64,000 bases of DNA. It comes from Toxorhynchites rutilus septentrionalis. Taxonomy: Eukaryota; Arthropoda; Insecta; Diptera; Culicidae. The translations under genes were made by a program, and so were the position numbers. Positions 60,078 to 64,000 of the stretch are shown here, piece after piece; position 1 is the stretch's first letter; every line of letters begins with the position of its first letter. The notes below the pieces were generated by a model. It searched no databases. It saw only the letters and a list, made by a program, of their open reading frames with translations, and was not told the origin of the DNA. Location: the NCBI RefSeq assembly GCF_029784135.1, contig NC_073746.1:8076380-8140379 (forward strand), given 5' to 3'.

Positions 60078-60512
60078 TTTTCAGAAAATCAGGAAATCCG
60101 AAAATTAAAAAAGTGGAAAGCTAGAAAATCAGAAAATCAGGAAATCAGAAAATCGGAAATTCAGAAAATTAGTAAATCAGAAAATCGGAAAATCAGAAAA
60201 TCAGAGAATTAGAAAATCAGAAAATCAGAAAATCAGAAAATCAGAAATTCAGAAAATCAAAAAATCAGAAAATCAGAAAATCAAAAAATATAAAAACAAA
60301 AAATTTAAATATCAGAAAATCAGAAAATCTGAATATCAGAAAATCAGAAAATCTGAATAACAGAAAATCAGAAACTCGGAGAGTCAGAAAGACAGAAAAA
60401 ATCAGATAATCAGAATATCAGAAAATCAGGAAATTAGATAATCAGAAAATCAGAAGATCTGAATATCAGAAAATCAGAAAAACAAAAAAATCAGAAAATC
60501 AGAAAATCAGTC
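60078..60512. repeat. Octamer satellite (AGAAAATC)n
   Basis: About 430 bp of agaaaatc units with variants (ggaaatc, gaatatc). It starts within the gap after the SINE end. Confidence 0.95.
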
Positions 60513-62760
60513 CCTCCTTAATTGCTCTGAGTAGATGAGGAACAAGATCGTGCCGTTCAACTGGATGAGCTCTATGATGCAATGTCTCACAAATGAAGCA
60601 ATAATTATATGTTACCCTAACGAGTAAACGTGTTTCTCAAACATTTTAAAGATCTGAGGTTTTTGGTAAACACGAAAAAGTCAGAGAACCTCGTCTCACC
60701 TGAAGACACGCTCTGGTGAGATTCAATTTTGCCAAATAATATATTCGTCCAAATTCGGAGAGTTGGATCACGAGAGTCCCGTTAGCTGGAACATAATTGA
60801 ATAGATCTTTTTAAAAATCACCCAGCAAAATTGGGAAGAAATTTTGAAGATGACTGTCTTATCTATCCAGCATCTATGAAGTCTATCCAGGTTGTGAACA
60901 ATCCAACTCACAACTCACAGCAAGCAGTTGGAGAAACACTATTAATCGAATAATTCCGTAGAAAAATCAAATCACCACAGCCATACAAATCCCACCATTT
61001 GACGATAACCCGTAATTACATTATCAATCCCCCTGGATCATGCCTATTTACCCAAAATTGCTCCCAGCATACAGCCATCCTCCCACACATTATCCCATCG
61101 CTATCGATAGTGAAAATTGCACGTTCAACATAAAACCGTTGCGTTACATTCAAACACACACACATCGATCCATGGGGTTCTCGGACCAACCGCAACAGCA
61201 ATAGCAACGATGTGCAGCAGTTAGTTCGCAATTAAGGTGTGTGTGGCCAAATCCGACACGTCGTTCACTACACGCCACCCTTCCTCCTTCCTGCACGGTG
61301 GTGAAACGGACCGATTTATTTGTTATCGCCCCGTTCAACCGCCCTGCATCCAAACCGATATGGTCTGCTGCCGTATAATCAATCATTTGATGCTCTTTCA
61401 CGTTATCCTGCGCTGCTGCTGAAAGTGATGGTCAGGTCCGATTACTACGAGGACGACGACGTCGGCTAACATTATTCTAGTTATCAATACAGTCCAAGCT
61501 GCACACGAACTGAACGAATGAATGAATGAATGCAGGAATAAGGAGGGAGGAGGAGGAGTGGCGTTAGCAGCGTGCAAATATTTATTCAATAGCTTTCAAT
61601 CGAGTCTACTGCTGCTTCGTATCGGAAAGGTGATAGAGCGTTATCGATGCGGGGCAAGAGGTTTGATACAAAACATCCCATCTGTAGCAGAAGCAGATTT
61701 ACTACTTCGATTCTCGAATAGAACGCCATTAGAGGAGGAATAGCAGGGCGCATTCGGCAGGATTCTGGTGAAATTCGACCATGTTGTTCTGCTCTCGGAA
61801 CGACAGGGGGTTAACTACGTATGCTTCCTACCTACTTCGGTCGGGATTTCGAGTGGACCGAACATTTATTATTGCATTGTTAGAGGTTTGGTCGCCGGAT
61901 CCTGGAAAAGCTGCTCTACGCAGAAGGTCCCTACGATTCCGTCCTTGATGAATTGGCTAAATGTCACAGCATGCGGCGGCACGGAACGGCACCGCTTGTT
62001 GTCTTAGTTAGTGGGTCCCCTAGCTGAGGCAGGTTCGGGTTTGGCGATAACTAGAAACTGTAACAAGTCAGTCACCTCACTCACTAGAGAATGTGTGTGC
62101 GAAAAAGTGTCAAATTTAATTCCTCTTCATTTGAGCCATTTGTCGACACCGCTGGAGTTGATCCAGAGCATAGGGCGAATCGCACAGAGAGAGAGAGGCG
62201 TCATATTTCGAGAAGTGGTTCAGGTTCGAGATATTAATTCATACTCGCACCATTGAAAGAACTGTTGTGGCTCACACAAACAGCTGGTTGAGTGGGTGCA
62301 CCGTCGATAAGCATTGTTCTTCATTATTCCCCCTGTTAAAAGAGCTTCGAAAAAGAAACAATAAATCAGAGGACCCTTCCACTCAATGCTTCCCACAACA
62401 GTGTCAGAGAGAGTGAGTGAGTTGGAATGCAATTAAGAAGCGGCATGCGTGCTAATCGAATGTCCCCCGGATTTGGTCACGCGTCAACGCGTCTTGTTCT
62501 CCCATTTTTTTTCCTTCTCCGCTGTGAAGGAAAGAGGAAAAAAATGGAGGTTGGGTTCATATTTTCCGGCCCATCGCAGTCGAATGGATGATTTCACGGA
62601 TCGACTGCCGTGATGAATTCTAAATGAGCCGAAGATATATGATGGGACTTTGTGATAGTTGCTTTATTTCGAAAGTATAACAGTGACAAAGACGTGATGA
62701 ACTGAACTTTTGTGACAGTGCTTCCATGTGGAAAATAGAAATTATAATTAACTGCGTTTA
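60513..62760. other. Unique-looking sequence, GC-richer at 60900-62650
   Basis: No exon or RNA gene was recognised on either strand. It contains a short gaatgaatgaatgaatg run (61514-61530) and GAC/GACGAC runs near 61448. Candidate regulatory or intronic DNA. Confidence 0.35.
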
Positions 62761-63150
62761 AAAAAAACTATAAGTCGTACCGAAATAGTGTTTTAGGACG
62801 AGTTATCGAGTGTTGATGTTTGAACTTGGAAAAAATATACACTGCGAAAAAAAAATCAGTATTCTTTTTTTATTTACGAAGAAAAACTTTAATTTGCAAT
62901 AACTAAAATACGTATTTTTTAGTTGTTTAAAAAAAATTCATATAAAATAGAAATCATGTAGAAAATTCAAAAAATTAGTCCAAGATGGTAAAACTGCTTT
63001 TGACAAACAACGATTTTTAAATAATTTTCGAATCTTCAAATTTTTGTTAACAAATTAAAGTTAACAATCAATTCTAGCCACAAATTATGAATCCTGATCT
63101 GATTTAAAACAAAAAGCTCTTTACCAATCTCCTACTAAATGCAGCCCCTT
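62761..63150 (+). mobile_element. Family W repeat, distant copy
   Basis: aactataagtcgtaccgaaa, tatacactgcgaaaaaaaa, aagatggtaaaactgctttt and cacaaattatgaatcctgat occur in the same order as in the F-P modules at 32398-32520 and 33090-33230. Confidence 0.75.
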
Positions 63151-64000
63151 ATTACAGAGGCACCTTAAAAATACCTGACTTCTGACTCACGCAAGCAAAA
63201 ATAAACACGATTTTAAAAATTTAAAATATACTCAAAAACAAAAGTACGTGATATTTAAATTTAAAATTTTCAAAACTCGGACTTCTTGGCAATTATCAAA
63301 CTTTAAGTGAGGGATTTTCAAACCGTTATATTGAAAAATTTTTAAATTCTCGACTTTCAACTTTTAAAATCAACAATTTTCAATTCGTCAGAATAATGAT
63401 TTTGAAATCTTTAGATTTTGAATTTACGATTGATGTCCAATTTTCAAACTTCGGAATTTTTAATATACGAATTACTGATTTTCGAATTTTTAGATTTTCT
63501 ATTTTCAAACTTTCAAAATTTTCGGATTTGCGATATTAAAATTTTCAAATATCCTATTTTAAATTTTTCGAATGATCAATTTTGAATTAACGAATTGTCT
63601 ATTCACTAACTTTTAAACATACGATTTTTAATTTTTTTGTATCACCGAATTTCAAATTTAACAATTTTGAAATGTCTGGCTTTCAAATTTTCTATTTTAA
63701 AATTTTACGATTTCCAATTTTGGAATTTACAGATTTTCTATTTTTATATTTCCGATATACAAATTTTTAAATCGATTTCCGATTCCCAAATTAAGGATTT
63801 CAAAATTAATTTTTTGTTTTCATTCAACATTTGATTTTCAAATTTACAAATTTCCGATTTTCGAATGTCTGACTTTCAAATTTATTTTTGATTTCAATCT
63901 TGCAAATCCTTCCAAAAATTTTCAATCTTCGAATTTCCGATTTTCGCGTTTTATGATTTTTGATTTTTCAAATTTCCAAATTTGCGATGTTCAAATATTT
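63151..64000. repeat. Degenerate TTTTCAAATTTNCGA low-complexity tract
   Basis: Irregular units such as attttcaaa, aatttncga and gatttt alternate to the end of the window, probably a decayed octamer or decamer satellite. No gene. Confidence 0.7.

Overview
The window is eukaryotic, almost certainly insect and most likely dipteran; a culicine-type mosquito is my best guess. The guess rests on one split gene of the Derailed/Doughnut (RYK) receptor family with insect-like residues, on I-like and LOA/Lian-like non-LTR retrotransposons, on tRNA-derived SINEs and TA- or TTAA-flanked MITEs, and on the sheer repeat load. The species cannot be proved from the sequence. There are no bacterial operons, CRISPR arrays, rRNA genes or functional tRNA genes.

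Only one host protein-coding gene is visible. It lies on the minus strand between 17479 and 6627, and its 5' end is outside the window or unrecognised. I reconstructed five exons (17479-17113, 17047-16292, 16216-15997, 15908-15832, 6738-6627). All junctions are GT-AG and in phase and give a 509-residue continuous product: WIF ectodomain, one membrane segment, kinase-like domain and a C-terminal ITRYV. The DFG triplet is D-K-S, as expected of a RYK-type pseudokinase. The last exon is separated from the rest by a 9.1-kb intron holding a foldback element, dispersed repeats and a pyrimidine heptamer satellite of about 2 kb.

Region by region: 1-6.6 kb holds dispersed repeats, a CT microsatellite, a SINE and the 3' flank of the receptor gene. 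6.6-17.5 kb is the receptor gene. 17.5-19.7 kb is intron or upstream DNA with an AT-rich repeat. 19.7-25.8 kb is a nearly complete I-like LINE on the minus strand, with intact ORF1 and an ORF2 carrying one stop and one frameshift. 25.8-36.4 kb is AT-rich repeat DNA, including a 2.3-kb complex of inverted repeat units and a 142-bp duplication. 36.4-41.1 kb is a decayed, 5'-truncated LOA-like LINE on the plus strand, bounded by a 9-bp target-site duplication.

41.1-43.8 kb is mostly unique sequence. 43.8-48.0 kb is a run of different satellites (decamer, octamer, GA-rich) split by a MITE. 48.0-50.7 kb is mostly unique. 50.7-55.0 kb holds a second foldback element, SINEs and a MITE nested in a TTAA-flanked element. 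55.0-58.2 kb is unique and GC-richer. 58.2-60.5 kb is a heptamer satellite, a foldback and an octamer array. 60.5-62.7 kb is unique, and the rest is AT-rich repeat.

The genes do not form a pathway: one neuronal or Wnt-type receptor gene is surrounded by mobile and tandem repeats. I found no convincing new biological system. The most interesting signals are the satellite patchwork, the nested and foldback elements, and the GC-richer unique islands that could be regulatory DNA.
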